Shown here: positions 9,372 through 19,866 of the stretch, piece after piece
How the letters are laid out: each line of letters starts with the position of its first letter
Position numbering within the stretch: the stretch's first letter is position 1
NCBI RefSeq assembly: GCF_005502275.1
Contig: NZ_SWLZ01000010.1
Span: forward strand, 1-64,000
DNA: 64,000 nt
Origin: Robertmurraya siralis
GTDB taxonomy: Bacteria > Bacillota > Bacilli > Bacillales > Cytobacillaceae
Direction of reading: 5' to 3'
Made by a program: the position numbers and the translations under genes
The notes under the pieces: model-generated
The model's input: only the letters and a program-made list of their open reading frames with translations
Told to the model about the DNA's origin: nothing
Database searches by the model: none

Positions 9372-9413
9372 TGCCTGACGTCAAAGTTCATACTTTGCGA
9401 AAGTCACAATCTC
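9365..9413 (-). promoter_or_regulatory. Putative ribonucleic antiterminator (RAT) site
   Basis: Minus-strand GAGATTGTGAC, a 21-base insert and GTCAGGCAAGACTC resemble the GATTGT...GGCAAAACC RAT consensus bound by BglG/LicT proteins. The 3' part overlaps the left arm of the leader terminator, as required for mutually exclusive folding. The insert is longer than in standard RATs and can form its own small hairpin. Confidence 0.6.
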
Positions 9414-9431
9414 ATCATAACATTTTATTAT

Positions 9432-9445
9432 TGTAAGTGCTTTCA
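9432..9445 (-). promoter_or_regulatory. cre-like catabolite control site
   Basis: TGTAAGTGCTTTCA matches the CcpA consensus TGWAANCGNTNWCA at 13 of 14 positions. It lies just upstream of a TATGAT -10-like box and the RAT, so carbon catabolite repression of the PTS-psuG operon is likely. Confidence 0.6.
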
Positions 9446-9666
9446 TTTTTACCATAACACTATTATTTATAAATTTCAAGTGTTTTGAATTATTTACTTA
9501 TTAAACAGGATTTTTCACAACGGATATCCATATCTGATACCGCGAATTTTGCAGCTTGTAATTACACTTTGATATCAGGAGAATTTCCGTATTCATAACC
9601 TGAAGTCGGAAGCAACGCATTTGTTGAATGGGACAAATTGAGCTTCGAAGTGCATACCGTTCAAGT

Positions 9667-9852
9667 TTGTCCGTATAAAAAGGCTTATTGGGACAAGGAA
9701 ACGCAAAATATCGTGCTTAGTTTGTCCTCATGATGGGCTCATGCGGACAGAGATCTCCTAATTCAAGCGAACCCTGTCCTCATACAAGACTGATGCGGAC
9801 AGAACTCACCCAACTCCAAAAAATGGTCCTCATAAAAATTTTACGAGGACCA
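9667..9852. repeat. Cluster of four dispersed GTCC...GGAC hairpins
   Basis: Four short inverted repeats follow one another: 9667-9696 (TTGTCC/GGACAA), 9722-9750 (TGTCCTCAT/ATGCGGACA), 9774-9802 (CTGTCCTCAT/ATGCGGACAG) and 9824-9852 (TGGTCCTC/GAGGACCA). They share the GTCCTCAT core with the tandem array at 1-187. The intergenic stretch 9184-10074 otherwise holds only the leader elements of the PTS operon. No credible gene is seen in 9446-10074. Confidence 0.8.
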
Positions 9853-10074
9853 TCCTGGATTGAAAATCCAAACAAAGAATCGCTGCATAATGAATGCTTT
9901 AGCTCTGACCCAACTGTATTGTCCATGGTCCCGGTACAAGTTGCATGTATGTTTGGAAACTTGACCATTGCAAATGGCTCTAACAACCTTCCTGAACCAG
10001 TCAAACCACTAGCTACTTTTCAGAAAAATAGAGAAAACGCTCGTATCCCCATAAGATCAGTGTACGTACAAATA

Positions 10075-11955
10075 TTAAAGATTCGCTGAGACAAAGTACC
10101 CTTCTCGCGTAGCATCCATCACATTTCTTACTTGTTTTGCATCACCGATAACAAATGTATCTGGTACGATTCCATAGAATTGTTCAACTACACTTTGTTT
10201 TGGTTTAAAGCCAGTGGATAATATTACCGTCGTTGCCGGGATAAACTTTTCTTTACCTTCCTGTACAAAAATGACTCCGTCCTTAGTAATTTCCTTACAA
10301 AAGGAGTTCAAATACAATTTTAGCGTTTCAACCTTTTCCATAGTCTGCCGCAAACCAATTCGATAGAGCATATTACCATTAGGAGCATACTCGCTGCCGC
10401 TTTGTAAAATCGCTACATTTCTGCCTTTATGAGCTAACTCGAGCCCCAGTTCACAGCCTGTAGAGCCGCCGCCGATAAGAACTACATCTTGACTGATCTC
10501 TTCTAACTGTTCATACACATCCAATGCTTGCAGAACATGGGGCTGGTCAACCCCTTTTATTGGCGGGGAAAAAGGCTCTGCTCCTACCGCAATAATGATA
10601 GCGTCGGGTCCTATTTCCTTTATTAATTCTGGAGTGACCTCAGTTGACAAATTTACCTTTACATTGGATTTATTGATTTGAGTTGTTAAATAAATTAAAT
10701 ATCGATATAAATCTATTTTTATTTCCTCGAATTTTGCATACGATAACGCACCGCCAAGTTCTGCCCTTTTTTCAAGGAGAATGACTTCATGGCCTCGCTC
10801 ATCAGCAACAAGAGCAGCTTTCATTCCAGCAGGACCACCGCCGATAATGACCACTCTTTTTTGTTTTTTTGCTTTTTGCACGTGCAATGGAACTAAATGT
10901 GATCTTGCATATCGAGGGTTCACGGAACAGCCAACATTTTTTCTTTCCGTTGAAATATGATAGCAATATTGGCAGCGAAGGCAGGGAACAATATCCTCTT
11001 CACGCCCTTCTTTCGCCTTTTGTGGCCAGAAAGGATCTGCGATTAACGGTCTTCCTAAAGCAACAAAGTCTGCCTTGCCTTCAGCAATAATTGATTCTGC
11101 TTCCTCAGGCGTCATAATCGCCCCGACAACTGTAACTGGAATATTGACATTTCTCTTCACTTCGGCAGCCCATTCCACATTAGGCATATGCTCTTTAAAT
11201 ATGGTTGGAGCCATATGGACATTTCCTTCATGATTAATGTCAAGGCCAGCTGAAATATGAACCATATCTAGTTTATCTTCTACGAGCTTAATAAATTGGA
11301 GCACCTCATCAAATTCAATGGATCCATCTACACATTCATAAGCGCTTATACGCATATCTATAACAAAATCTGGTCCGACTGCCTCTCTTACTCTATCAAT
11401 AATCATCTTCGGAAATTTCGCTCGATTTTCAAAACTTCCTCCATATTGATCCGTCCTTTTATTGAATAACGGTGATAGAAATTCTGCCGGCAACCACCCA
11501 TGGCCAAAATGGAGCATAACTAGATCAAAACCAAATTCCTTGGCGTTTTTTGCAGTTTCTGCCCAATCATTAGCTACTTCATCCATCATTTGCTCATCCA
11601 TCGCTCTTACTTCTGTACCATCTTCTCTAGTAAAACTAATTGGCCCTATTGCGTAGTCGTCTACACGTGCATATTGTCCGGAATGAATAATTTCTAGAGA
11701 TGCTTTGGCACCAGCCTGATGGGCAATAATAACTCGCTCTCTTGTTGCTTCCCGTTGATATTTATCAAAGCCATATGGCTCATCTGGACTTGAGTAGCTT
11801 GCTCTCTTTCTACTTGCATTTATACTGCCAGTAATGATTGTTCCTGCACCTCCCAGTGCTTTATCATGATATGGGCCTGCTGGAGTTGCAATAATTCGGT
11901 TATGAAAGATAATATTTTTTACTTTAAGCGGTTTAAATAAATTGGGAAATTTCAC
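10075..11955 (-). CDS. FMN/FAD/4Fe-4S NADH:flavin oxidoreductase (ene-reductase), copy 1
   Basis: A protein of about 626 residues of the 2,4-dienoyl-CoA reductase/BaiCD/daidzein-reductase class. The N-terminal old-yellow-enzyme barrel has HSGQYAR and the signature LSPLFNKRTDQYGGSFENR. The 4Fe-4S cluster is C-x2-C-x3-C with a fourth Cys about 12 residues on (CLRCQYC...GC). The C-terminal half has two dinucleotide folds, VVIIGGGPAGM for FAD and VVLIGGGSTGCELG for NAD(P)H. GTG at 11955, six bases after GGCAGGTG, is the likely start; the in-frame GTG at 11964 overlaps that site. It lies in tandem with a close paralogue and downstream of a beta-glucoside PTS operon, which suggests reduction of an unsaturated aglycone. 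Substrate unproven. Confidence 0.9.
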   Translation of the reverse strand: MKFPNLFKPLKVKNIIFHNRIIATPAGPYHDKALGGAGTIITGSINASRKRASYSSPDEPYGFDKYQREATRERVIIAHQAGAKASLEIIHSGQYARVDDYAIGPISFTREDGTEVRAMDEQMMDEVANDWAETAKNAKEFGFDLVMLHFGHGWLPAEFLSPLFNKRTDQYGGSFENRAKFPKMIIDRVREAVGPDFVIDMRISAYECVDGSIEFDEVLQFIKLVEDKLDMVHISAGLDINHEGNVHMAPTIFKEHMPNVEWAAEVKRNVNIPVTVVGAIMTPEEAESIIAEGKADFVALGRPLIADPFWPQKAKEGREEDIVPCLRCQYCYHISTERKNVGCSVNPRYARSHLVPLHVQKAKKQKRVVIIGGGPAGMKAALVADERGHEVILLEKRAELGGALSYAKFEEIKIDLYRYLIYLTTQINKSNVKVNLSTEVTPELIKEIGPDAIIIAVGAEPFSPPIKGVDQPHVLQALDVYEQLEEISQDVVLIGGGSTGCELGLELAHKGRNVAILQSGSEYAPNGNMLYRIGLRQTMEKVETLKLYLNSFCKEITKDGVIFVQEGKEKFIPATTVILSTGFKPKQSVVEQFYGIVPDTFVIGDAKQVRNVMDATREGYFVSANL

Positions 11956-11991
11956 TTTTTTCACCTGCCAATTTCTTTCAATTTGCGTTTT

Positions 11992-12036
11992 AACCCTCTG
12001 GAAAAAAGGACGGAGTTCCCTGTTTTCCAGAGGGTT
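11992..12036. promoter_or_regulatory. Perfect 14-bp hairpin between the two ene-reductase genes
   Basis: AACCCTCTGGAAAA (11992-12005) and TTTTCCAGAGGGTT (12023-12036) are exact complements around a 17-base loop. No U-run follows on either strand. It may stabilise or separate the two messages. Confidence 0.6.
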
Positions 12037-12051
12037 GTTCCCTATGTTTGC

Positions 12052-13932
12052 TCAAAGATTTTTAGCAATAAAGTACCCTTCCCTCGTTGCATCCATCACG
12101 TTTCTTACTTTATAGGCATCACCAATGACAAATGTATCTGGTACAATGCCGTAAAAGGATTCGACAAGTTTAGAATTAACTCTCATTCCGGTTGATAAAA
12201 TAATGGACTGAGCAGTGATAAATTTTTCCTCACCATTTTGTATATAAACGACCCCATCTGTTTTAATTTCTTGACAAAATGCATTCAATTCCCAGTGCAA
12301 GCATTTCTCCTTTTCCATCGTCTGCCGTAATCCAATCCGATAAAGGAGATTTCCGTTAGCTGCATATTGCCCGGAGCCTTCTAAAATCGTCACTTTTCTC
12401 CCATTTCTCGCTAACTCAATGCCGAGTTCACAGCCTGTAGAGCCACCGCCAACTATGACAACCTCTTGGCCAAGCTTTTCCATTTGGCCATAAACCTCTA
12501 ATGCTTGCAAAACATGGGGCTGGTTGACACCTTTTATTGGCGGCGTAAAGGGATTGGCCCCTACAGCAATAATGATCGCATCGGGGCGTAGCTCCTTTAT
12601 TAATTCAGGAGTTGCTTCCGTGTTTAGCTGGACTGAAACTGTCGATTTATTGACTTGAGTAATTAAATATTTCATATAGTTATATAAATCTACCTTTAAC
12701 TCTTCGTATTTTGCATATATTAACGCACCACCCAGCTCAGAAGACTTTTCAATTAGTACGACTTGATGTCCCCGTTCTGCCGCCACTATCGCTGACTTCA
12801 TTCCTGCCGGTCCGCCACCAATCACAACTACTTTCTTTTTCTTCTTTGCAGTATCCAACTCCAATGGAACTAAATGCTGCCTTCTATAGCGTGGATTCAC
12901 GGAACAGCCCACATTTTTTCTGTCTGTTGAAATATGATAGCAGTATTGGCATCTTAAACATGGAATAATGTCTTCATCGCGACCTTCTTTTGCCTTTTGC
13001 GGCCAAAATGGATCAGCAATTAAAGGTCTACCTAAAGCAACAAAGTCTGCTTTACCTTCTGCAATAATAGACTCTGCTTCAACTGGACTCATAATAGCAC
13101 CGACAACCGTCACAGGAATCTTTACATTTCTTTTCACTTCCGCAGCCCAATCCACATTTGGCATATGTTCTTTGAAAATGGTTGGAACCGCATGAACATT
13201 CCCTTCATGGTCAATATCCAATCCAGCGGATATGTGAACCATATCAATTTTATCTTCAATTTCTTTTATAAATTGAAGAACATCCTCAAATTGAATTGAC
13301 CCTTCAACACATTCTGAAGCGCTAATTCTCATATCTATAATAAAATCAGGACCAACTGCTTCCCGAACACGGTCAATTATCATTTTGGGAAATCTCATTC
13401 GATTTTCCAAACTACCACCATAATGATCTTCTCTTTTATTAAACAAGGGAGACAAAAATTCTGCAGGAAGCCAACCATGCCCGAAGTGGAGCATGACTAG
13501 ATCAAAGCCGAACTCCTTTGCATTTTTAGCAGTTTCAGCCCAATCATTGGCTACCTCCATCATATCTTGTTCATCCATTGCTTTTACCTTTGTACCATCA
13601 TTCCGAGTAAAGCTGATTGGGCCAAGAGCATAGTCATCTACTCGGGCGTATTGACCGGCATGGATCAATTCTAAAGATGCCTTTGCTCCAGCTTGCTTAG
13701 CGACAATCACTCGTTCCTTTGTTTTTTCTCGTTCATACTTATCAAATATATAAGGATCATCCGGATGTGAATAGCTCGCTCTCTTTCTACTAACGTTTGC
13801 GCTACCAGCAATAATGACTCCCGCTCCGCCAATTGCTTTATCATTATAAGCACCTGCTGGAGTTGCTATTATTCTATTTGTAAATACAGTGTTTTTTATT
13901 TTCAACGGTTTAAACAGATTAGGAAATTTCAC
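12052..13932 (-). CDS. FMN/FAD/4Fe-4S NADH:flavin oxidoreductase (ene-reductase), copy 2
   Basis: Close paralogue of the downstream gene with the same architecture: OYE barrel (HAGQYAR, LSPLFNKREDHYGGSLENR), 4Fe-4S cysteines (CLRCQYC and a later GC), FAD site VVVIGGGPAGM and NAD(P) site VVIVGGGSTGCELG. GTG at 13932 is the likely start, six bases after GGAAGGTGG; the longer reading to 14037 has an atypical N terminus. The barrels are nearly the same, and most differences fall in the C-terminal reductase half and in small patches. That fits duplication followed by partial divergence. It has its own upstream promoter-like region, so the pair may be expressed apart from the PTS genes. Confidence 0.9.
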   Translation of the reverse strand: MKFPNLFKPLKIKNTVFTNRIIATPAGAYNDKAIGGAGVIIAGSANVSRKRASYSHPDDPYIFDKYEREKTKERVIVAKQAGAKASLELIHAGQYARVDDYALGPISFTRNDGTKVKAMDEQDMMEVANDWAETAKNAKEFGFDLVMLHFGHGWLPAEFLSPLFNKREDHYGGSLENRMRFPKMIIDRVREAVGPDFIIDMRISASECVEGSIQFEDVLQFIKEIEDKIDMVHISAGLDIDHEGNVHAVPTIFKEHMPNVDWAAEVKRNVKIPVTVVGAIMSPVEAESIIAEGKADFVALGRPLIADPFWPQKAKEGRDEDIIPCLRCQYCYHISTDRKNVGCSVNPRYRRQHLVPLELDTAKKKKKVVVIGGGPAGMKSAIVAAERGHQVVLIEKSSELGGALIYAKYEELKVDLYNYMKYLITQVNKSTVSVQLNTEATPELIKELRPDAIIIAVGANPFTPPIKGVNQPHVLQALEVYGQMEKLGQEVVIVGGGSTGCELGIELARNGRKVTILEGSGQYAANGNLLYRIGLRQTMEKEKCLHWELNAFCQEIKTDGVVYIQNGEEKFITAQSIILSTGMRVNSKLVESFYGIVPDTFVIGDAYKVRNVMDATREGYFIAKNL

Positions 13933-13960
13933 TTTTTTCCACCTTCCATTATGTTTTTTT

Positions 13961-13997
13961 GGCTTTGTTATAAGTTCGATGTTGAACTTTGGTTCAA
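13961..13997 (-). promoter_or_regulatory. Possible promoter and operator of the ene-reductase pair
   Basis: Minus-strand TTGAAC (-35-like) lies about 18 bases before TTATAA (-10-like). The -35 box is one arm of the perfect palindrome TTGAAC-N4-GTTCAA at 13982-13997, a plausible repressor site. No regulator can be assigned. Confidence 0.4.
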
Positions 13998-14127
13998 TTA
14001 CATATGAAGTCTCAGACAATGAGCCAAAAATCAACAAAATCGTTTAACAAAGCTTTTTTATAAAATGTCCCCGGGGAAGTAGAAAAAAAGATGACCAACT
14101 AGATTAAGAGATATGGTTTTAAATGAG

Positions 14128-14169
14128 ATTCGATAGAAGCAGTCATACTGTCAACTGCCTCTATCGAAT
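14128..14169 (-). terminator. Stem-loop after the beta-glucoside EIIBC gene
   Basis: ATTCGATAGA...TCTATCGAAT are exact 10-bp arms, extended inward by GCAGT/ACTGC after a mismatch. The structure lies directly after the EIIBC stop codon. The weak U-run makes it a likely 3' stabiliser or partial terminator before the ene-reductase genes. Confidence 0.55.
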
Positions 14170-14180
14170 TTAGCTGAAGC

Positions 14181-15560
14181 CTACACAGATTTAGTTGTTA
14201 AAAATTTTCCTTTTTCCATTAGGAATGTAACAATAAAACCTACGGCAATTGAAGAGAAAACGCTAAGCATATAGAATGGAAAGACTTCTGTCGCAGCAGC
14301 AAACGCTGGTAGACCAAGAATTCCTCCGAAAGCAAAAGCTTTTACATATACTTGAAAAATTCCACATACTAACCCACCTGCTGCACCACCTAATATTAAG
14401 GCTAAAAAATATCGCTTGTTCTTCATACAAATACCATATAATCCTGGCTCCGTAATCCCCGATATCATATTGACAAATGCTGCAGATCCAGCAACTTCTT
14501 TAATCTTTTTATCTTTATTAAAAAGCAGAACTGCCAAGGTTATACCTAATAGAGCATAGCCTCCCATGCCACCGGCTGCTAAGGAATATTCAAATCCTTG
14601 CTCAGAAAGAATTTGCAATTGTATCGGCAAAATGATCCAATGCAGCCCTAGCATAATCACAAAGATAAAAAATGCTCCTGAGATTAAGCTAAGAATAAAA
14701 ACATTTCCATCAACAAAAAATTGATATCCATCCGCTATTGCTTGAGCTAATATATTTCCAATCGGCCCAAATACCAATAAAGAAAGGGGCACCATTAATA
14801 CGATGGACAATAAAGGAACAAGCATAAATTGCAATGGCTTTGCTAAATATTTCTTGAGAAATTTTTCTATATAACTAAAAGCCCACATTGCAACGATAAT
14901 TGGGATAACCGTATTGGCAAAGTTCATCGCAGTAAAGGGAATTCCTAACAAAGTTAATCTTTCTCCTGAAATTAGTATTGCACTTAAATCTGGATGCATT
15001 AATGCCGCCCCAATCGTAGCCCCGATATAAGGATTTGCACCGAATCGACTGGCTGCAGTATACGCTAGTAATATTGGGAAGAAGTATAATAACGCATTCC
15101 CTACTGCATTCAAGGTAATATAAGTCGTACTTTCTTCCGAAATCCAGCCAAAGTTTGCAGCGATAGCAACTAAACCAATCAAAATTCCTGAAGTTGCTAA
15201 TACAGGAATATACGGCGTAAAAATTGCAGAGATCGTTGCTAAAAAACGATCAAGTAAGCTGCCTTTTTTACTCTCCGTGCTCTCAGCACTTGAATCTTCT
15301 CTCTCAGAATTCACTTCGCCTGTTAAATTTGTAATAGCTTTGTATACATGTGACACTTCCGTACCTATTATTAGTTGATAGTTTCCATTTTTATCAACAA
15401 GGCCTAAAATATTTGGGTTTTTTTCTATAGCATCCTTGTCCAATTTACTACTTTCAAATAAGGAAAATCTTAATCTAGTAGCACAATGGGTTAATGTCTT
15501 AATATTTTCCTTTCCTCCTAGCGAAGCTAAGACTTCATTAGCAACATTTTCATAATTCAT
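14181..15560 (-). CDS. PTS beta-glucoside-type EIIBC component
   Basis: A 459-residue permease. The EIIB domain has the phospho-cysteine motif LTHCATRLRFSL (about residues 24-35). A Glu/Ser-rich linker (about 82-98) precedes an EIIC domain with about ten membrane segments and ISGITEPGLYGICMKNKRY, the EIIC GITEP motif of beta-glucoside carriers. There is no fused EIIA; that domain is encoded at 17069. It is the third gene of the operon EIIA-GH1-EIIBC. The substrate is probably an aryl or other plant beta-glucoside, which it delivers as the 6-phosphate. Confidence 0.92.
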   Translation of the reverse strand: MNYENVANEVLASLGGKENIKTLTHCATRLRFSLFESSKLDKDAIEKNPNILGLVDKNGNYQLIIGTEVSHVYKAITNLTGEVNSEREDSSAESTESKKGSLLDRFLATISAIFTPYIPVLATSGILIGLVAIAANFGWISEESTTYITLNAVGNALLYFFPILLAYTAASRFGANPYIGATIGAALMHPDLSAILISGERLTLLGIPFTAMNFANTVIPIIVAMWAFSYIEKFLKKYLAKPLQFMLVPLLSIVLMVPLSLLVFGPIGNILAQAIADGYQFFVDGNVFILSLISGAFFIFVIMLGLHWIILPIQLQILSEQGFEYSLAAGGMGGYALLGITLAVLLFNKDKKIKEVAGSAAFVNMISGITEPGLYGICMKNKRYFLALILGGAAGGLVCGIFQVYVKAFAFGGILGLPAFAAATEVFPFYMLSVFSSIAVGFIVTFLMEKGKFLTTKSV

Positions 15561-15617
15561 TCATTTATCCTCCTCCGGACATTTTAAATGCATGAATACA
15601 GCTCGGTAATAAAACGC

Positions 15618-17548
<1,931 letters not shown>

Positions 17549-17612
17549 GAGTTAAACATTGCTACCTCCAAACAGTTAAAAAACTTAACTACATCAGAAA
17601 ATCTACGAAAAA

Positions 17613-17698
17613 TGTCTAATTCAGATAAGCTTATCTTAATTTCATCTTATGGTTAGACAAATTTTTCATCAATCACTAAAAAATTTGTTAATGTCTAA
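17613..17698. promoter_or_regulatory. Candidate operators between the PTS operon and the TetR gene
   Basis: The 326-base divergent region (17560-17885) has three TGTCTAA boxes: 17613-17619, the inverse TTAGACA at 17653-17659, and 17692-17698. It also holds the perfect 14-bp palindrome AGATAAGCTTATCT at 17623-17636. Their position between a TetR gene and the operon suggests repressor sites. No RAT or leader terminator is seen here, unlike the PTS-psuG operon. Confidence 0.45.
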
Positions 17699-17888
17699 AA
17701 AACCAACATTTTTTTTAATATTGTCGGAAACATCAAAAATTTTTATGGATATGGTATATAATTTAATTACTTAGAGAGCTTGTGCTCTATTGCAAATTAA
17801 TGCTTATTTGTTGTAATTTGTCATATTTTGAACCTCGAAACATCGCATGTTTAATCATCGGGATTGGATATCATAAAGGAGGAATATG

Positions 17889-18467
17889 ATGCTTTCAGAT
17901 GAGAATCGTGAGGACAGAAGAGTTCGCCGAACAAAAAGAATGCTCAAGAGAGCATTTATAGACATTCTTTATGAAAAGGAATACAAAGATATTTCCGTAA
18001 CCGATATTGTCGAAAGAGCCGATTACAATCGAAGCACCTTTTACTTTCATTATAAATATAAAGAAGAATTAGTTGAGGAGCTTAATGAAAGTATGGTTAA
18101 TGGTCTCATTGCTGCTTTTTTTGATGATTTTAAAAAAGGGATTGAGAATATGACACCTGCCGATATTGTCATTTTTGAGCATATTTATAAAAAGAAGGAT
18201 TTTTTTAATCTTTGGAAAACATCGGAAGCGATCCCAAATATTCAAGAAATGTTTATTGACAAGTTTTCATTAGCTTTTAAAAAAGAACTTTTAAAGATGC
18301 GCAATCTCAATACTGACATCGATATGGACTTATACGTAACCTACCATGCACAGGGTGTGCTAGGATTAATACTGGACTGGATAAAAAAGGACTATTCCCA
18401 TTCATCTACTTATATGTCGAGGCAATTACTCAATTTATTAAATATTAATCAGCTGAAAAAATCATAA
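17889..18467 (+). CDS. TetR/AcrR-family transcriptional regulator
   Basis: A protein of about 192 residues. The N-terminal TetR helix-turn-helix is clear (AFIDILYEKEYKDISVTDIV, then ADYNRSTFYFHYKYKEEL, about residues 24-65). The all-helical C-terminal ligand domain resembles the TetR_C group found in DhaS-like regulators. The ATG at 17889 is favoured, six bases after AAAGGAGG; the ATG at 17886 is very close to the site. It is divergent from the beta-glucoside PTS/ene-reductase cluster and may sense an imported glucoside or its aglycone. Regulation of that cluster is inferred only from position. Confidence 0.88.
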   Translation: MLSDENREDRRVRRTKRMLKRAFIDILYEKEYKDISVTDIVERADYNRSTFYFHYKYKEELVEELNESMVNGLIAAFFDDFKKGIENMTPADIVIFEHIYKKKDFFNLWKTSEAIPNIQEMFIDKFSLAFKKELLKMRNLNTDIDMDLYVTYHAQGVLGLILDWIKKDYSHSSTYMSRQLLNLLNINQLKKS

Positions 18468-18509
18468 ATAGAGCTGCTCGGTTTTATGTATATGAGCAGC
18501 TCTATTTAT
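18464..18509. terminator. Bidirectional terminator, 16-bp stem
   Basis: ATAAATAGAGCTGCTC and GAGCAGCTCTATTTAT pair perfectly around a 14-base loop. The stem overlaps the TetR stop codon, and it also lies after the last gene of the converging minus-strand uptake operon. Confidence 0.85.
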
Positions 18510-18574
18510 ACTGATGAATTCGGATAACCGGTATCACTTCGCAGCTACAATTACTTGAAATTGTCTTTAGGCGG

Positions 18575-19081
18575 TCAATCAGTTAATAATTTACTCATTA
18601 CAATTTTAACAAGTTGATTTCGATTTTCTTCAGAGACCCGAATTATTTCCACATCCTCTCTATCTCTAATAGAGTTAAGAAAACGGGAAGGTTTGTCCTT
18701 TAGGACACCTAAAATAGGAATATCCGAATTTAAGCCCTTATGCACAAGTTTTTGAAAATAAAATGCTCTATTTTCAAAGAGACCTAATTCATCCATAATA
18801 ATCAGTTCAGGAGATTGAATAAAACATCTCTTCAAAATCGTTGCTCCTTCATTATCAAAGGTTGAAGAAATTGGCGGCAACGGATAGCTTCTTGTTCTTT
18901 CCACACTATTTGCTATTATTGCTGCACTTTTTTGAAATTCGGAGATAAAGAATTGGCGCCGAGGAGTTTGCTTCATTACTGTCTTAAATCCACAAACTCC
19001 ACCTGGATAATCCTCAATAATTTTATTGATGATTGTACTTTTTCCAACTTGTTTGTTTCCGGTTAATAGAATATTGGGCAT
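18575..19081 (-). CDS. THEP1-like nucleoside-triphosphatase
   Basis: A 168-residue P-loop protein of the NTPase_1/THEP1 family. The Walker A motif is GNKQVGKST at residues 8-16. The Walker B-like strand is LIIMDELGLFE at about 95-105, where THEP1 proteins have DEIG. The chemistry in this family is NTP hydrolysis; physiological roles are mostly unknown. It is the last gene of the BtuCDF/FmdE operon, starting 10 bases after the DUF364 gene, so a role in metal or cofactor handling is possible. Confidence 0.75.
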   Translation of the reverse strand: MPNILLTGNKQVGKSTIINKIIEDYPGGVCGFKTVMKQTPRRQFFISEFQKSAAIIANSVERTRSYPLPPISSTFDNEGATILKRCFIQSPELIIMDELGLFENRAFYFQKLVHKGLNSDIPILGVLKDKPSRFLNSIRDREDVEIIRVSEENRNQLVKIVMSKLLTD

Positions 19082-19090
19082 TGTAGGGCT

Positions 19091-19861
19091 TTACCTCTCT
19101 GTAAAGCTTGGATAAGGGATAAATTGAACACGTAACATTCCTTCACTAAAAATATCATCTGTATTTCCTGCAATTGCCTTTTTCAATTTCATGTGATTAT
19201 TAATAATACTTCCCCCGATACAATTAACGCCGAACTCAAATAAAATATTACTTACTGGAACAGAAGGACCAATCATTACTACAAAACGATTGTTGGCTAA
19301 TTCCAATAACCGGGGGCATGTTTTATTCGTCAAGGTTGTTCCTGTAATAAACACATAATCTTGATAGGAAAGGACATATTCACATGCACTGTCTGGCAAA
19401 TCATCGCCAACCAGATTCCTTTCCAACACGGTTAAATTACACTCTTGAGCCAGACTTTCTACATTTGGAAAATGACCAATTACTGCCACATTTTTCCCTT
19501 TGATTTGTTCCTTAAAAACAGTAAAGGCATCTTTATCATTTTCATCCAGCCAACGCATTTTCTCGTTCACTTGTGCAATTTGATTGTAATAAGTATTAAT
19601 TGCCGCCATGCCAATGGATGCATCTGAAAAATTCCATGATTTCACATAATGAGCCAATTCTTTCAGAGTCATTCCTGTACAGCTACGATTGTCTAGTTTT
19701 CTCGTTGTTTGACCACCTTTCATCGACATAGCTATTCCAGCATACTGATTTTGAAGAAAATCCTCACTATTTACTACGATCCAGTGCTCATTCTCTTGAA
19801 TTTCTGTTACAACTATATCTGTTTCAACTCCATCTATTAACCTATCGTATATTGACCACAT
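19091..19861 (-). CDS. DUF364/DUF4213 putative metal-chelation protein
   Basis: A 256-residue protein with an N-terminal DUF4213-like enolase-type fold (about 1-85, including YAGIAMSMKGGQTTR) and a C-terminal Rossmann-like DUF364 domain (about 110-256). Recognisable DUF364 features are VAVIGHFPNVE, FITGTTLTNKTCPRLLEL and VMIGPSVPVSNILFEFGV. Family members are annotated as putative heavy-metal chelators and occur beside siderophore-type ABC transporters. The start at 19861 is directed by GGTGGAG. It follows the fmdE-like gene with a 5-base gap. Confidence 0.8.
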   Translation of the reverse strand: MWSIYDRLIDGVETDIVVTEIQENEHWIVVNSEDFLQNQYAGIAMSMKGGQTTRKLDNRSCTGMTLKELAHYVKSWNFSDASIGMAAINTYYNQIAQVNEKMRWLDENDKDAFTVFKEQIKGKNVAVIGHFPNVESLAQECNLTVLERNLVGDDLPDSACEYVLSYQDYVFITGTTLTNKTCPRLLELANNRFVVMIGPSVPVSNILFEFGVNCIGGSIINNHMKLKKAIAGNTDDIFSEGMLRVQFIPYPSFTER

Positions 19862-19866
19862 CTTAG

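Noticed and set aside
9730-10089. Plus-strand ORF of 119 residues across the hairpin repeats
   Set aside because: It runs through the repeat hairpins and into the antisense of the ene-reductase gene. No ribosome site or recognisable family.
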